DNA of 64,000 nucleotides from Bacteroides bouchesdurhonensis (GCF_900155865.1 NZ_LT707006.1:2146476-2210475); one strand, 5' to 3'. Positions 27,287 through 36,630 are shown, numbered from the stretch's first letter. Notes: generated from the letters alone by a model not told the origin. Made by a program: numbers and translations.

Positions 27287-28612
27287 ATGGGAACCAAGAA
27301 AAATTTTGTATTAGACACGAATGTTATTCTTCACGACTATAATTGTTTGAAGAACTTTCAAGAAAATGATATTTATCTCCCTATTGTTGTATTGGAAGAA
27401 CTGGATAAGTTCAAAAAAGGAAATGAGCAAATAAATTATAATGCTCGTGAGTTTGTTCGTGAACTGGATACATTGACCGATGATGATCTTTTCTCTAAAG
27501 GAGTGAAATTGGGGGAAGGCTTGGGGCGGTTATTTGTTGTGACCGGACTTGTGGAGGCTCCTAAAGTACAAGAATCGTTTCCTGTAAAGAAGCCGGACCA
27601 TTTGATTCTGGCGGTAGCCGAAAGCCTGGCAGCAAAGAATCCGAAAGTAAAGACGATCTTGGTGACAAAAGATGTAAATCTGCGTATGAAAGCGCGTTCT
27701 ATTGGCATTCTTTGCGAAGATTATATTACGGATAAGGTACTCAATGTGGATGTCTTTGAAAAGTCGAATGAGATATTTGATAATATAGATCCTGCATTGA
27801 TCGACCGTATTTATTCTTCGAAAGAGGGAATTGATCTGGGAGAGTTTGATTTTAAAGACTTAATTCATCCTAATGAATGTTTTGTTCTAAAGAGTGACAG
27901 AAATAGCGTATTAGCGCGATATAATCCTTTTACACATACCATTACTCGAGTAACGAAAGCACGTAACTATGGGATTGAACCACGTAATGCCGAACAAAGT
28001 TTTGCTTTTGAGATTTTGAATGATCCGAACGTAAAGTTGGTAGCACTGACGGGAAAAGCAGGAACTGGTAAGACTTTATTGGCCCTTGCCGCAGCTTTAG
28101 GAAAATTGACGGAATACAAACAGATTTTGTTAGCTCGTCCCGTAGTGGCTCTTTCTAATAAGGATATAGGCTTCCTTCCGGGTGATGCCCAGGAAAAGGT
28201 GGCTCCTTATATGCAACCTTTATTTGATAATTTAAATGTGATTAAACGTCAGTTTGCTTCTAATTCAAGTGAAGTGAAGCGGATTGAGGATATGCAGAAG
28301 AGTGAGCAGCTGGTTATTGAGGCATTAGCCTTTATCCGGGGACGAAGCTTAAGTGAAATGTATTGTATTATCGATGAAGCTCAGAACTTGACTCCGAACG
28401 AAATAAAAACTATTATCACACGTGCCGGAGAAGGTACGAAAATGGTGTTCACCGGTGATATACAGCAAATTGACCAGCCCTATCTGGATAGTCAATCCAA
28501 TGGTCTGGTTTACATGATTGACCGTATGAAGGATCAAAACATCTTTGCGCACGTCAATCTTGTGAAAGGTGAGCGAAGCGAGCTTAGTGAATTAGCAAGC
28601 AACCTGCTGTAA
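27287..28612 (+). CDS. PIN-domain / PhoH-like ATPase fusion
   Basis: 441 aa. N-terminal PIN RNase-like domain (about 5-150) with acidic residues in FVLDTNVILHD, VVLEELDKFK and VTKDVNLRMKA, then a PhoH helicase-like domain (from about 220) with Walker A LTGKAGTGKT and Walker B YCIIDEAQNLTPNE. This is the PhoH2-type architecture, reported in other bacteria as an RNA helicase/RNase linked to toxin-antitoxin systems. No antitoxin ORF is adjacent here; it stands alone between convergent or divergent neighbours. In Bacteroides it is probably a housekeeping RNA factor. Confidence 0.88.
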   Translation: MGTKKNFVLDTNVILHDYNCLKNFQENDIYLPIVVLEELDKFKKGNEQINYNAREFVRELDTLTDDDLFSKGVKLGEGLGRLFVVTGLVEAPKVQESFPVKKPDHLILAVAESLAAKNPKVKTILVTKDVNLRMKARSIGILCEDYITDKVLNVDVFEKSNEIFDNIDPALIDRIYSSKEGIDLGEFDFKDLIHPNECFVLKSDRNSVLARYNPFTHTITRVTKARNYGIEPRNAEQSFAFEILNDPNVKLVALTGKAGTGKTLLALAAALGKLTEYKQILLARPVVALSNKDIGFLPGDAQEKVAPYMQPLFDNLNVIKRQFASNSSEVKRIEDMQKSEQLVIEALAFIRGRSLSEMYCIIDEAQNLTPNEIKTIITRAGEGTKMVFTGDIQQIDQPYLDSQSNGLVYMIDRMKDQNIFAHVNLVKGERSELSELASNLL

Positions 28613-28635
28613 TTTAAAAATAAAAACTTAAAAAC

Positions 28636-28690
28636 GAAGAATGAAGAATTGGCTAGCACTATAATGCTGCATAGCAATTCTTCATTCTTC
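28636..28690. terminator. Bidirectional hairpin between convergent genes
   Basis: Perfect 16-bp stem (28636-28651 with 28675-28690) made of GAAGAAT/ATTCTTC-type sequence, between the ends of the PIN-PhoH gene and the DHOD-like gene. Likely a terminator for both strands. Confidence 0.7.
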
Positions 28691-28713
28691 ATTTATAGTT
28701 CTTCTTTCAAAAT

Positions 28714-29691
28714 TTATTCTTTCTTTCCGAAGTATTTTAAGAATTGAGTGCGTTCGAATGTATTGATGCCTTGTACATCTTTGGCGTTCAGTTTTCCTTT
28801 GAATTGGGCAATTGTCTCAAATCCTTTCCGGTCCATCCATGTATTGAGGAAGCGTGTAGCTTCTCCGATAAACGTATTGGTATTCTGGTAGATGGCACTG
28901 CAAACTTCCACAGCTGACGCACCGGCGAGGATTGCTTTAACAACGGATTCCGGCTCTGCTACCCCTCCGGAGGCTGCATAATCGATCTTGTCTACTACAG
29001 AAGAGGCAATTCCAATCCAACGAAGTGGGGTGGAAAGAGCTGAGGCTGTACTGAATATTTCACCAGATGTATGCTCCATTTTCTCGATATTGATATCCGG
29101 TTGATAAAAACGGTTGAAGAGAACAACTGCAGCTGCACCGTTTGCATATAATTGATTGATTAATGCCACAGGATTACTTAAGTTGTCACCCAACTTCATG
29201 ATTACCGGAATCTTGATTGTCTTTTTGATGTGAGATAAAATATCGATATGGCGTTGTTCAAATGAGCCGTATGTGTATTGTACATCCGATTGTAAAGCCA
29301 GTATATTGATTTCCAAAGCGTCGGCACCTGCCGCCTCAATGTGTTTGGCAAAGTCGATCCATTCGGAATCTGTATAGCAATTAATGCTGGCAATGATTGG
29401 AACGGAGCAGACTTCTTTGCTTTCTTTGATCAAAGCCAGATATTCAGATAACTTATGTTCGCGGATGTATTCTTCTAAATAATCACTGCCTTCCGGATAG
29501 TAAGCGGGATCTTTCAACTGATCTGCTTCCATCAGAATTTGTTCTTCGAAAAGTGATTTCAGTACGATAGCACCTGCGCCGGCATCGGCTAGTCTTTTAT
29601 TTTTGCCGGCACTGTTGGTTAGCCCCGAGCTACCAATAACAATAGGGTTTCTAAGGGAAAGCCCTGCAAAAGTAGTTTTTAAATCGGCCAT
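28714..29691 (-). CDS. Dihydroorotate-dehydrogenase-like flavoprotein
   Basis: 325 aa TIM barrel of the DHOD family: N-terminus FAGLSLRNPIVIGSSGLT, GAGAIVLKSLFEEQI, SINCYTDSEWIDFAKHIEAAGADALEIN, VIMKLGDN and the FMN-phosphate motif ASGGVAEPESVVKAILAGASAVEV. The stretch NILALQSD stands where true PyrD has N-x-S-C/S-P-N, so orotate chemistry is doubtful; it may be a related oxidoreductase. 15 bp downstream of yggS on the same strand, so they are co-transcribed. Confidence 0.8.
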   Translation of the reverse strand: MADLKTTFAGLSLRNPIVIGSSGLTNSAGKNKRLADAGAGAIVLKSLFEEQILMEADQLKDPAYYPEGSDYLEEYIREHKLSEYLALIKESKEVCSVPIIASINCYTDSEWIDFAKHIEAAGADALEINILALQSDVQYTYGSFEQRHIDILSHIKKTIKIPVIMKLGDNLSNPVALINQLYANGAAAVVLFNRFYQPDINIEKMEHTSGEIFSTASALSTPLRWIGIASSVVDKIDYAASGGVAEPESVVKAILAGASAVEVCSAIYQNTNTFIGEATRFLNTWMDRKGFETIAQFKGKLNAKDVQGINTFERTQFLKYFGKKE

Positions 29692-29706
29692 GGTATTTAT
29701 GATTGA

Positions 29707-30381
29707 TTAATTATTGTAATTTCTTTCTCCAAATATTTTGCTTCCTACACGTACCATCGTACTTCCTGCGGCAATCGCTTGGTGATAATCATGTGACATA
29801 CCCATCGAGAGCTCACGAAAATAGGTTGAATCGGCAAAACAAGTTGTCTTTATTTCCTGAAAGAGTCTATCAAGTAAACGGAATTCACTGTCAATTTGTT
29901 CAGTATTATCCGTATTGCTAGCCATTCCCATAAGCCCGCAGAGACGTATATGGGAGAGTTCCTTCCATGCTCCTGCAGCTAACATCTCTTTGCATTCTTC
30001 TGGACTAAATCCGAACTTGTTTTCTTCTTGGGCAACGTGGATTTGTAAAAGGCAGTTCACTATGCGGCCCGCTTTGGCGGCCTGTTTGTTTACTTCCTCC
30101 AATAGTTTATAAGTATCAATCCCATGTATCATCGCTACGTATGGTATCATGTATTTGATTTTGTTCGTTTGCAAATGTCCAATGAAATGCCACTCGATGT
30201 CTTTGGGCAAACTTTCGTATTTCGCTGTCATTTCCTGCACTTTGCTTTCTCCAAAAATACGCTGTCCCGCCTGATATGCTTCTTCTATCGCTTCATTGGG
30301 ATGGAATTTTGAGACAGCAACTAACCGGACTCCTTGAGGAAGTTCGGTTAGTACTTGCTTTAAATTGTCAGCAATACTCAT
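29707..30381 (-). CDS. yggS: YggS/PROSC-family PLP homeostasis protein
   Basis: 224 aa, alanine-racemase-like barrel without the second domain. PLP lysine K25 in LVAVSKFHPNEAI, FGESKVQEM, WHFIGHLQTNK, GLMGMAS and SMGMSHDYHQAI are all conserved. Buffers pyridoxal phosphate and has no known catalytic activity. It sits between a DUF4494 gene (6-bp gap) and the DHOD-like gene. RidA, which copes with by-products of PLP enzymes, lies 4 kb away; no direct link is implied. Confidence 0.93.
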   Translation of the reverse strand: MSIADNLKQVLTELPQGVRLVAVSKFHPNEAIEEAYQAGQRIFGESKVQEMTAKYESLPKDIEWHFIGHLQTNKIKYMIPYVAMIHGIDTYKLLEEVNKQAAKAGRIVNCLLQIHVAQEENKFGFSPEECKEMLAAGAWKELSHIRLCGLMGMASNTDNTEQIDSEFRLLDRLFQEIKTTCFADSTYFRELSMGMSHDYHQAIAAGSTMVRVGSKIFGERNYNN

Positions 30382-30387
30382 GATTAC

Positions 30388-30867
30388 TTATGCTTTATTA
30401 GGATCAAATTCCGGTTTATCATTAGGTTCGGAGCTATAAGGATATACATCCATAATAGCAGTTTCGGCTACTGAACCGATTTGATAATCTGCCATTGTGC
30501 CTTTCATGCCTTCATCCAGCTTCTTAACTGCATCACGTAAGTCGGCAGCCTGTACCAGTACTTGTGTAGAAGTCTTTTTCTCTGCACCGCTTTTCTCGTC
30601 AAGAGTGATAAAGATGAGTTTGCACTTGAACCAACGGTCAGCACTTTCTTCATCACTGGAAAACAATTCGCTATAGTTGGCACGTTTGATATCCGAAACT
30701 GTGAACTCTCCTGATATAAACGGTGTCATCTCTTCAATAATACGTGCTTCTGCTTCCGTAAAACTAAGAGCATCAACAAGATAAGGTTCGGTTACTTTCT
30801 TTTGCATTCCATTCTCCATTACTTTTTCATAACGAATTTTACATTCGAACCATGTATGCATTGCCAT
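30388..30867 (-). CDS. DUF4494 protein
   Basis: 159 aa, no signal or membrane segment. Starts MAMHTWFECKIRYEKV; conserved EPYLVDALSFTEAEARIIEEM, then RWFKCKLIFITLDEKSG and a second TQVLVQAADLRDAVKKLDEGM half, suggesting an internal repeat of a W-F-x-C-K strand plus helix. The second methionine (30861) is an alternative start. Heads the yggS-DHOD-like unit. Family known in Bacteroidetes; function unknown. Confidence 0.8.
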   Translation of the reverse strand: MAMHTWFECKIRYEKVMENGMQKKVTEPYLVDALSFTEAEARIIEEMTPFISGEFTVSDIKRANYSELFSSDEESADRWFKCKLIFITLDEKSGAEKKTSTQVLVQAADLRDAVKKLDEGMKGTMADYQIGSVAETAIMDVYPYSSEPNDKPEFDPNKA

Positions 30868-31197
30868 AATCTTTCTTCTTTTTTTAATTAATTGATTGAT
30901 GTAAATTGGCTACAAATATATGAAATAAAACCGAAAATTAGAGAGGAATAAAAAATAAACGAGCGATTTTGACGATGACTAAATTGTGTGGGCAGTGTGG
31001 ATTCAAGTGATCAATATCGTAATAAAGGAAATGGCATTTAAGTAAAGTTCTATGTTTCTCAACATTTTCATGCAAATAAATGAATAAAAATATCTGTATG
31101 TGCTAAGCTATCACTAATTTTGCTGAAATGGAATCTCTCAATTAAGAGACACAGAAGTTTCGCGATAAAAATAAATAATCACTAATAGTTTGTTGTT
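30868..31197. other. Divergent intergenic region, 330 bp
   Basis: Separates the DUF4494 unit (minus) from the Rossmann/RyR-like gene (plus). AT-rich; contains one good -7 box (31115-31122) and a small TCTC-AATTAA-GAGA hairpin in the leader (about 31135-31148). Nothing else is recognised. Confidence 0.6.
31115..31122 (+). promoter_or_regulatory. Promoter -7 box of the Rossmann/RyR-like gene
   Basis: TAATTTTG, exact TAnnTTTG, 75 bp before the ATG. Confidence 0.5.
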
Positions 31198-33519
31198 ATG
31201 TTGGAAAATGTAATTAGTGGATGTGTGGCAGAAGTTTCGAAAACAGTAGAGGCTGACGTAGAGAACAATGGTTTATTAACGGATTTATTACATGATGGTT
31301 ATTATTCACTTGCAATGTTTATAGCATTGCTGGCTATATTGGCGGTCATATTTAGCTTTAAAACTTCCCGGCGTTTTGTAATCAATCATTTAAAATACAT
31401 CGCTCTGGCTATATTTCTTTTGGGGGTAATCCTCTACGGAATAGGATATAATGAAGAAAATTCCGGTTCCGAATGGAATTTTATTGCTTTGGGATTCCGT
31501 TCTGTCTTGTCTTCATTAGAGATGTTCATTTCACACTCTGATCTGATTGAGGTCGATGAAGTATGGCATCATTGCCCAATCTATATGTCTGCTTTCTCTT
31601 TAGTTCATTTCTTGGCGGTGTTAGTGAGTGCTATATTTGTCGTTCAACTATTAGGTTTCCGTTTAATCTCATGGATTCGAATGATTATACTCTGGGTCCG
31701 GACAATCTTCGGTAAAAAACTGAATCTTTATATATTCTGGGGATTTAATGACATTTCATTTACTTTGGCCAGGGATATCATTGAGGTAGAAGGAGCCAAA
31801 AGAGAAAAATTGAAGAAAGAAAAACATAATAAGATAGAGAACTATAAAATTATATTTGTCGCTCTGCCTTCGGAAGAAAGTGGCAGTCATCAAAGATTTA
31901 CATTCAGCCATTTCTTTAGCGGAAGTTCTCATGGAAAAAGCAAGTTGGATAAATGTGAAGATCTGAATGCGTTGGCGATCTATAGTAATAAAAATCTTTC
32001 GGCAGACGATGTAGCTACGGAAGAAACGTCTAAGGAATGGACTCTCTTTAAGCAAGTTGGATTAAAAGTCCTTGGCAGACTGCTGAAGAAAGTTAATTCC
32101 GCAAAAATATTTTTCTTGTCTGATAATGAAGATGATAATATTAAATCAACTTTAATAATGCGATTGGCGGCCTCTAAAGGTGATGCCAGTTTACAAAACA
32201 AACCTATAAACATTTATTGTCATGCCAGACGTGATAACCAAAACATTATTCTTGAGAATATGGCATTGGACGGAAATGAAACATCCAACATCACTGTACG
32301 TATAATAGACTCTTCTTATCTATCGGTACTATCATTGAAAATGAATCCGGCTTATCATCCGGTAAATTTTGTGAAGAAGGATACCAGTCGTGCTGTTGTT
32401 CAGTCACCTTTCACTGCTTTAATCGTTGGCTTTGGGGAAACAGGGCAAGATACACTGAAATTCCTTTATGAGTTTGGGGCTTTGGTGGGAGAAGATGGAC
32501 AAAAAAGTGCATTTAAATGTTATGCCATAGACCAGAATATGGATGCTTTGCGAGGTGACTTTTATATGAAAGCTCCCGCACTGGTTGGTAATAATGAAGT
32601 AGAACTTATTCAGTGTTCGAACCAGACACCACAGTTCTGGGATAAACTACGTGAAGTTATAAATCAACTTAATTATGTAGTAATTGCTATTGGAGACGAC
32701 CAGAAGAGTATATCATTGGCCATAAACTTGTATGAATTTGCTTGTCGATACAGGGAGAATCACTTAGAATATTTTAAAATTTTTGTCAGAAGCTCTTATA
32801 ACTCCGAGAAAAACATTCAATTGAAGGATATTGCGAACTATTATAATCAAAGTAACCGGGAGAGTCTTGGGGAAATTATAATTTTTGGAACTACAAAAGA
32901 AGTGTTCACTTATGATATGGTAGTGAACGACAGAGTTAAAAAGGATGCAATGGGATTTTTGAATGTTTATGAAGATAAAATGGTGGCCGACATGGAAAGT
33001 CCTGAATATTCGAAACTCTGGAATGACAGGCATAATGTAAATACAACCATAGAAAAATATAGAAGTAAGAATAATCCTAAAGCCAAACCGACTATCAGGC
33101 ATTTTGTTATTCAAGATATAAAGCGACAGGAATCTCAGGATATGGCGAATGTCTATCATGTGGCTACTAAACTCCGGCTAGCAGGAATGTATGATGCTGG
33201 TTTAGATGAGTTAAACCATATTTGTGAATGTTTCTCTGGTAAAGTAGTGACAGATACAGGTATTAATTATCCTGATGCCGACCCACATCTGAATGAAATG
33301 ATGAAGAACCTTGCAAAATGTGAACATCTCCGTTGGAATGCTTCTCACGAGATGATGGGATACACCAGAAATGAAGATACAACTTCTGCCTATATCATAG
33401 CTCAGAAACATCATTGCCTGGTGGCATGGGATGAAATGGATGGTTTGAATCTTGGTAATTATAAAGAATATGATTACAAGGTAGTTGAAACAACCTTTAG
33501 GCTCAAAAAAGATAAATGA
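31198..33519 (+). CDS. Membrane-anchored twin-Rossmann protein with C-terminal RyR-like domain
   Basis: 773 aa. Membrane segments at about 34-54, 64-84 and 127-155. A cytosolic part follows with two nucleotide-binding-like Rossmann regions: the first begins LNLYIFWGFNDISF (about 175, glycine loop altered); the second has ALIVGFGETGQDTL with the GxGxxG loop at 411-416, as in TrkA/RCK domains. The last 70 residues (CEHLRWNASHEMMGY, then HHCLVAWDEMDG, then YDYKVV) resemble a bacterial ryanodine-receptor repeat. Lysine-rich insert at 200-215. Single-gene unit. Possibly a ligand-gated channel or sensor; no channel pore motif (TVGYG) is seen. Confidence 0.7.
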   Translation: MLENVISGCVAEVSKTVEADVENNGLLTDLLHDGYYSLAMFIALLAILAVIFSFKTSRRFVINHLKYIALAIFLLGVILYGIGYNEENSGSEWNFIALGFRSVLSSLEMFISHSDLIEVDEVWHHCPIYMSAFSLVHFLAVLVSAIFVVQLLGFRLISWIRMIILWVRTIFGKKLNLYIFWGFNDISFTLARDIIEVEGAKREKLKKEKHNKIENYKIIFVALPSEESGSHQRFTFSHFFSGSSHGKSKLDKCEDLNALAIYSNKNLSADDVATEETSKEWTLFKQVGLKVLGRLLKKVNSAKIFFLSDNEDDNIKSTLIMRLAASKGDASLQNKPINIYCHARRDNQNIILENMALDGNETSNITVRIIDSSYLSVLSLKMNPAYHPVNFVKKDTSRAVVQSPFTALIVGFGETGQDTLKFLYEFGALVGEDGQKSAFKCYAIDQNMDALRGDFYMKAPALVGNNEVELIQCSNQTPQFWDKLREVINQLNYVVIAIGDDQKSISLAINLYEFACRYRENHLEYFKIFVRSSYNSEKNIQLKDIANYYNQSNRESLGEIIIFGTTKEVFTYDMVVNDRVKKDAMGFLNVYEDKMVADMESPEYSKLWNDRHNVNTTIEKYRSKNNPKAKPTIRHFVIQDIKRQESQDMANVYHVATKLRLAGMYDAGLDELNHICECFSGKVVTDTGINYPDADPHLNEMMKNLAKCEHLRWNASHEMMGYTRNEDTTSAYIIAQKHHCLVAWDEMDGLNLGNYKEYDYKVVETTFRLKKDK

Positions 33520-33589
33520 TTCTTCTTTTCATGGTTATTAGATGGATGGAGTATTGCAGATATACAACGGATTTCTGAAAATAAACTAA

Positions 33590-33624
33590 GTAGCCGGAAA
33601 TATTCACTGAATACTTCCGGCTAC
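33590..33624. terminator. Hairpin between convergent genes
   Basis: 10-bp perfect GC-containing stem (33590-33599 with 33615-33624) between the ends of the RyR-like gene and hdeD. No strong T tract on either side. Confidence 0.55.
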
Positions 33625-33644
33625 AAATGAGAGATAGGATTAGG

Positions 33645-34214
33645 TTAGAGTTGTTTTCTTTTATGTATCCTTCTCAGTTCGAACGAAAGCATGACGCGGA
33701 AAAGTCCGATGATGAGGAAGGTGAAAGAAATCATATAAACTGCATACAAAGCTCCGATAGCGGGTTGCCATAAAATTAATAAAGAACAGATGATGGCAAG
33801 AATACCGAATGCCATATACCATCCCCAATCCCGGGTGCCATAACGTTTTAGATCAATGGAGTATCCGGTTGAAGAGAACCCCCGGAACATAAGCCAGAAA
33901 GCAATGATAATTGGGATAACTTCCATGCTTACCATTGGATAGGCAATCAGGTAAACACCTAAGATGAAGTCTATGATACCTCCGACAATATACCATCCCC
34001 AGCTCGGAACTCTCTGCCGATTGCTAAGAGCAAAAATGACTTCCAGAATACCGCTGATTAGCATGGAGATGCTAAAAATAATACTAAGAGCCATGTAGCT
34101 GCTAAGAGGTGAGAACATAAGGCTTATGGCCACGATGATATACACGATCCCTAATAGGAGAGAGGTCCACCAATTTTTCACTGAATCTTTAATCTCATTG
34201 AATACTGTTTCCAT
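33645..34214 (-). CDS. HdeD-family (DUF308) membrane protein
   Basis: 189 aa with six predicted membrane segments in three pairs. Repeats of the type WWTSLLLGIVYIIVAISL, WGWYIVGGIIDFILGVYL and WGWYMAFGILAIICSLLI show the internal triplication typical of HdeD. In enteric bacteria HdeD supports acid resistance; here the role is inferred only. Single gene; basic tail RRIHKRKQL. Confidence 0.85.
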   Translation of the reverse strand: METVFNEIKDSVKNWWTSLLLGIVYIIVAISLMFSPLSSYMALSIIFSISMLISGILEVIFALSNRQRVPSWGWYIVGGIIDFILGVYLIAYPMVSMEVIPIIIAFWLMFRGFSSTGYSIDLKRYGTRDWGWYMAFGILAIICSLLILWQPAIGALYAVYMISFTFLIIGLFRVMLSFELRRIHKRKQL

Positions 34215-34349
34215 ACATTTTTTATTTTAGATAAATACTTGATGATTTGTGGATGAATAACAAATTGATTTTAGAAAAGGTTTACTATTGAACATATTTA
34301 GACTTTCGATTGTTGTAATAATAAAGTAATTCAAAAATATAGATGCATT

Positions 34350-34850
34350 ATGGCAACAACAAAATTCAAAGGACAACCGGTGAAACTGATCGGTGAATTT
34401 ATACAGGTTGGTAAAGTAGCTCCTGATTTTGAGCTGGTGAAAACAGATTTATCTTCTTTCTCGCTGAAAGACCTAAATGGTAAAAATGTGATTCTAAATA
34501 TTTTCCCGAGTCTGGATACAGGTGTTTGTGCTACGTCAGTTCGCAAATTCAACAAATTGGCTGCGGGTTTGAAAGATACAGTCGTGCTGGCTATTTCTAA
34601 GGATCTTCCTTTTGCACATGGACGTTTCTGTACAACAGAAGGGATTGAAAACGTGATTCCATTGTCGGATTTCCGTTTTTCTGATTTTGATGAGAGTTAT
34701 GGTGTACGTATGGCAGATGGTCCATTAGCTGGATTGCTGGCACGTGCAGTAGTCGTGATAGGAAAAGATGGAAAGGTAGCTTATACGGAGTTGGTTCCGG
34801 AAATTACCCAGGAACCCGATTATGATAAAGCGTTAGCTGCTGTGAAATAA
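34350..34850 (+). CDS. tpx: Thiol peroxidase (Tpx-type 2-Cys peroxiredoxin)
   Basis: Reduces hydroperoxides with thioredoxin. 166 aa, full length. Peroxidatic C60 in TGVCATSVRKF, resolving C94 in GRFCTTEG, catalytic threonine/arginine environment present. N-terminal KFKGQPVKLIGEFIQVG is the Tpx signature. Single gene, flanked by hairpins downstream. In Bacteroides tpx belongs to the oxidative-stress response; no OxyR site could be assigned. Confidence 0.96.
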   Translation: MATTKFKGQPVKLIGEFIQVGKVAPDFELVKTDLSSFSLKDLNGKNVILNIFPSLDTGVCATSVRKFNKLAAGLKDTVVLAISKDLPFAHGRFCTTEGIENVIPLSDFRFSDFDESYGVRMADGPLAGLLARAVVVIGKDGKVAYTELVPEITQEPDYDKALAAVK

Positions 34851-34867
34851 ATAACTTCATTTCTTAT

Positions 34868-34887
34868 TTGTTCTTCAACAAGAACAA
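34868..34887 (+). terminator. Hairpin after tpx
   Basis: 8-bp perfect stem TTGTTCTT/AAGAACAA with CAAC loop, 18 bp behind the tpx stop; a T-run follows about 18 bases later. Confidence 0.5.
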
Positions 34888-34908
34888 TCAATAGATCTTA
34901 AAATTTTT

Positions 34909-34970
34909 GACCTAATAAGAACTTGTATATCGATTTTGCCTTTGGCAAATTCAACGGCTCTTATTAGGTC
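34909..34970 (+). other. Nested hairpin before the DUF3078 gene
   Basis: Perfect 12-bp outer stem GACCTAATAAGA/TCTTATTAGGTC (34909-34920 with 34959-34970); the loop holds an inner TTTGCC/GGCAAA hairpin (about 34935-34949). It ends 36 bp before the next ATG. It may be a terminator, a leader element or a small RNA; the T-rich stretch behind it is weak. Confidence 0.55.
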
Positions 34971-35005
34971 GTGTGTTTTCATACTAAACCTCAACTATAT
35001 ATTAT

Positions 35006-35890
35006 ATGAATAAAATGCAATCTTTTTTCATCGCTCTTGTATGCTTGGGTGCTGGATCCTTATCGGCTCAAACGGCTGATACAACAAATATCTCTCCTTG
35101 GACAAAAGAAGGATTTGCCGGATTGAAGATGACACAGGTGAGCCTTACAAACTGGGCGGCCGGAGGCGACAATTCCATTGCTTTCGACCTACAAGGTGCT
35201 TATCAGGCTAATTATAAGAAAGGAAAACATTTGTGGAATAACCGTATCGAACTGTCTTACGGATTGAATAAAACCGGAGAGGACGGTATGAGAAAGGCAA
35301 ATGATAAAATCTACTTGAATACGAATTATGGATATTCGATAGCTAAAAACTGGTATGCCAGTGCATTTGCTACTTTTCAAACTCAATTTTCACCCGGATA
35401 TGATTATAAAGTAAATAAAGACGTAGCTATCTCTGAATTTATGTCTCCTGCTTATCTGACTACCGGTCTTGGTTTCACTTATGATCCGGGTAAGATATTC
35501 ACTGTTGTATTGTCTCCTGCCGCATGGCGTGGAACATTTGTGCTGAATGATCGTTTGTCCGATGAAGGAGCATATGGAGTCGATCCCGGTAAACATCTGC
35601 TTTCGAGTTTTGGTGCTAACCTGAAAGGGGAGGTAAACTATGAGTTTCTGAAAAACATGACAGTATATTCACGTCTGGAACTATATTCGGATTATTTGCA
35701 TAAGCCTTTGAATATAGATGTGAATTGGGAAGTACAGGTGAATATGATTATTAATAAATGGTTCTCAACCACATTGACCACTAATCTGATGTATGATGAT
35801 GACGTGAAAATTGTACAGAAAGACGGTAGTAAAGGATCAAGAGTCCAGTTTAAGGAAATATTAGGCGTGGGAGTTCAGTTTAATTTCTAA
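35006..35890 (+). CDS. DUF3078 outer-membrane beta-barrel-like protein
   Basis: 294 aa. Signal peptide to about residue 22 (MNKMQSFFIALVCLGAGSLSAQ). Mature part is rich in alternating strands (GYSIAKNWYASAFATFQTQF, YSRLELYSDYLHKP) and ends in GVQFNF with terminal F, as outer-membrane barrels do. WTKEGFAGLKMTQVSLTNWAAGG near the start is the DUF3078 hallmark. Function unknown. A nested hairpin lies in its leader region. Confidence 0.8.
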   Translation: MNKMQSFFIALVCLGAGSLSAQTADTTNISPWTKEGFAGLKMTQVSLTNWAAGGDNSIAFDLQGAYQANYKKGKHLWNNRIELSYGLNKTGEDGMRKANDKIYLNTNYGYSIAKNWYASAFATFQTQFSPGYDYKVNKDVAISEFMSPAYLTTGLGFTYDPGKIFTVVLSPAAWRGTFVLNDRLSDEGAYGVDPGKHLLSSFGANLKGEVNYEFLKNMTVYSRLELYSDYLHKPLNIDVNWEVQVNMIINKWFSTTLTTNLMYDDDVKIVQKDGSKGSRVQFKEILGVGVQFNF

Positions 35891-35910
35891 CTTGATTTGT
35901 TTATGAAAAG

Positions 35911-35955
35911 AGGTGTCAGAAGTGTATAAATGTTGTTATACAGCTTTTGACACCT
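35911..35955. terminator. Bidirectional terminator, DUF3078 / dedA
   Basis: Outer stem AGGTGTCA/TGACACCT (35911-35918 with 35948-35955), inner GTATAA/TTATAC pair, A-rich left and T-rich right flanks. It lies between convergent genes. Confidence 0.8.
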
Positions 35956-35960
35956 TTCTT

Positions 35961-36599
35961 TTATTTTTTCTTCAATGCTTTGTAAGCCAGGAATCCTACG
36001 ACAAATACTCCGATCGCGATAAAGCAATAACCGATTTCGTGGCTGTATACCGTAACTTTAGCAATCAGTTGTTCTTCGCTTTCAATGCCCGGTACCGTAG
36101 AAAGATAGTATCCGATAATTGCCAGAATCGTATTCCATAATCCGGCTCCTAATGTTGTATAAATCAGGAAGGTGGATAATTTCATCTTTGCCAGGCCAGC
36201 CGGGATGGAGATCAATTGGCGTACTGCCGGAATTAAACGTCCGATGAAAGTAGATAAAGCACCATGTTGGTCAAAATATACTTCAGCGTGATGAACCTTA
36301 GCTTCATCGATCAGGCACATATGTCCGATGCGGCTGTTTGCGAATTTGTAAATGATAGGACGTCCCAACCATTTAGCCAGAAAGTAATTGATTAATGCTC
36401 CGATATTGGCTCCGATAGTAGCAAATAAAACTACCAGATAAATATTGAGTTCTTCATTGACAGCTGCTTTGTATGCAGCGGGGGGAATGACCACTTCAGA
36501 GGGAAAAGGGATAAAAGAGCTTTCGATGGTCATTAATAAAGTGATGGTCCAATAATTGAGGTGATCCAGGCACCATTGGATAAAAGCTACTGATTCCAT
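35961..36599 (-). CDS. DedA/VTT-family membrane protein
   Basis: 212 aa with about five membrane segments. FIPFPSEVVIPPAAY and the FIGRLIPAVRQLISIPAGLAKM motif (conserved arginines on re-entrant loops) define the DedA family, flippases for undecaprenyl-phosphate or phosphatidylethanolamine. Basic C-terminus ALKKK. 31 bp behind a TPR protein gene on the same strand, probably co-transcribed. Confidence 0.9.
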   Translation of the reverse strand: MESVAFIQWCLDHLNYWTITLLMTIESSFIPFPSEVVIPPAAYKAAVNEELNIYLVVLFATIGANIGALINYFLAKWLGRPIIYKFANSRIGHMCLIDEAKVHHAEVYFDQHGALSTFIGRLIPAVRQLISIPAGLAKMKLSTFLIYTTLGAGLWNTILAIIGYYLSTVPGIESEEQLIAKVTVYSHEIGYCFIAIGVFVVGFLAYKALKKK

Positions 36600-36630
36600 G
36601 CGTTTTACTAATTGTTTGGGGTGATTTGAA

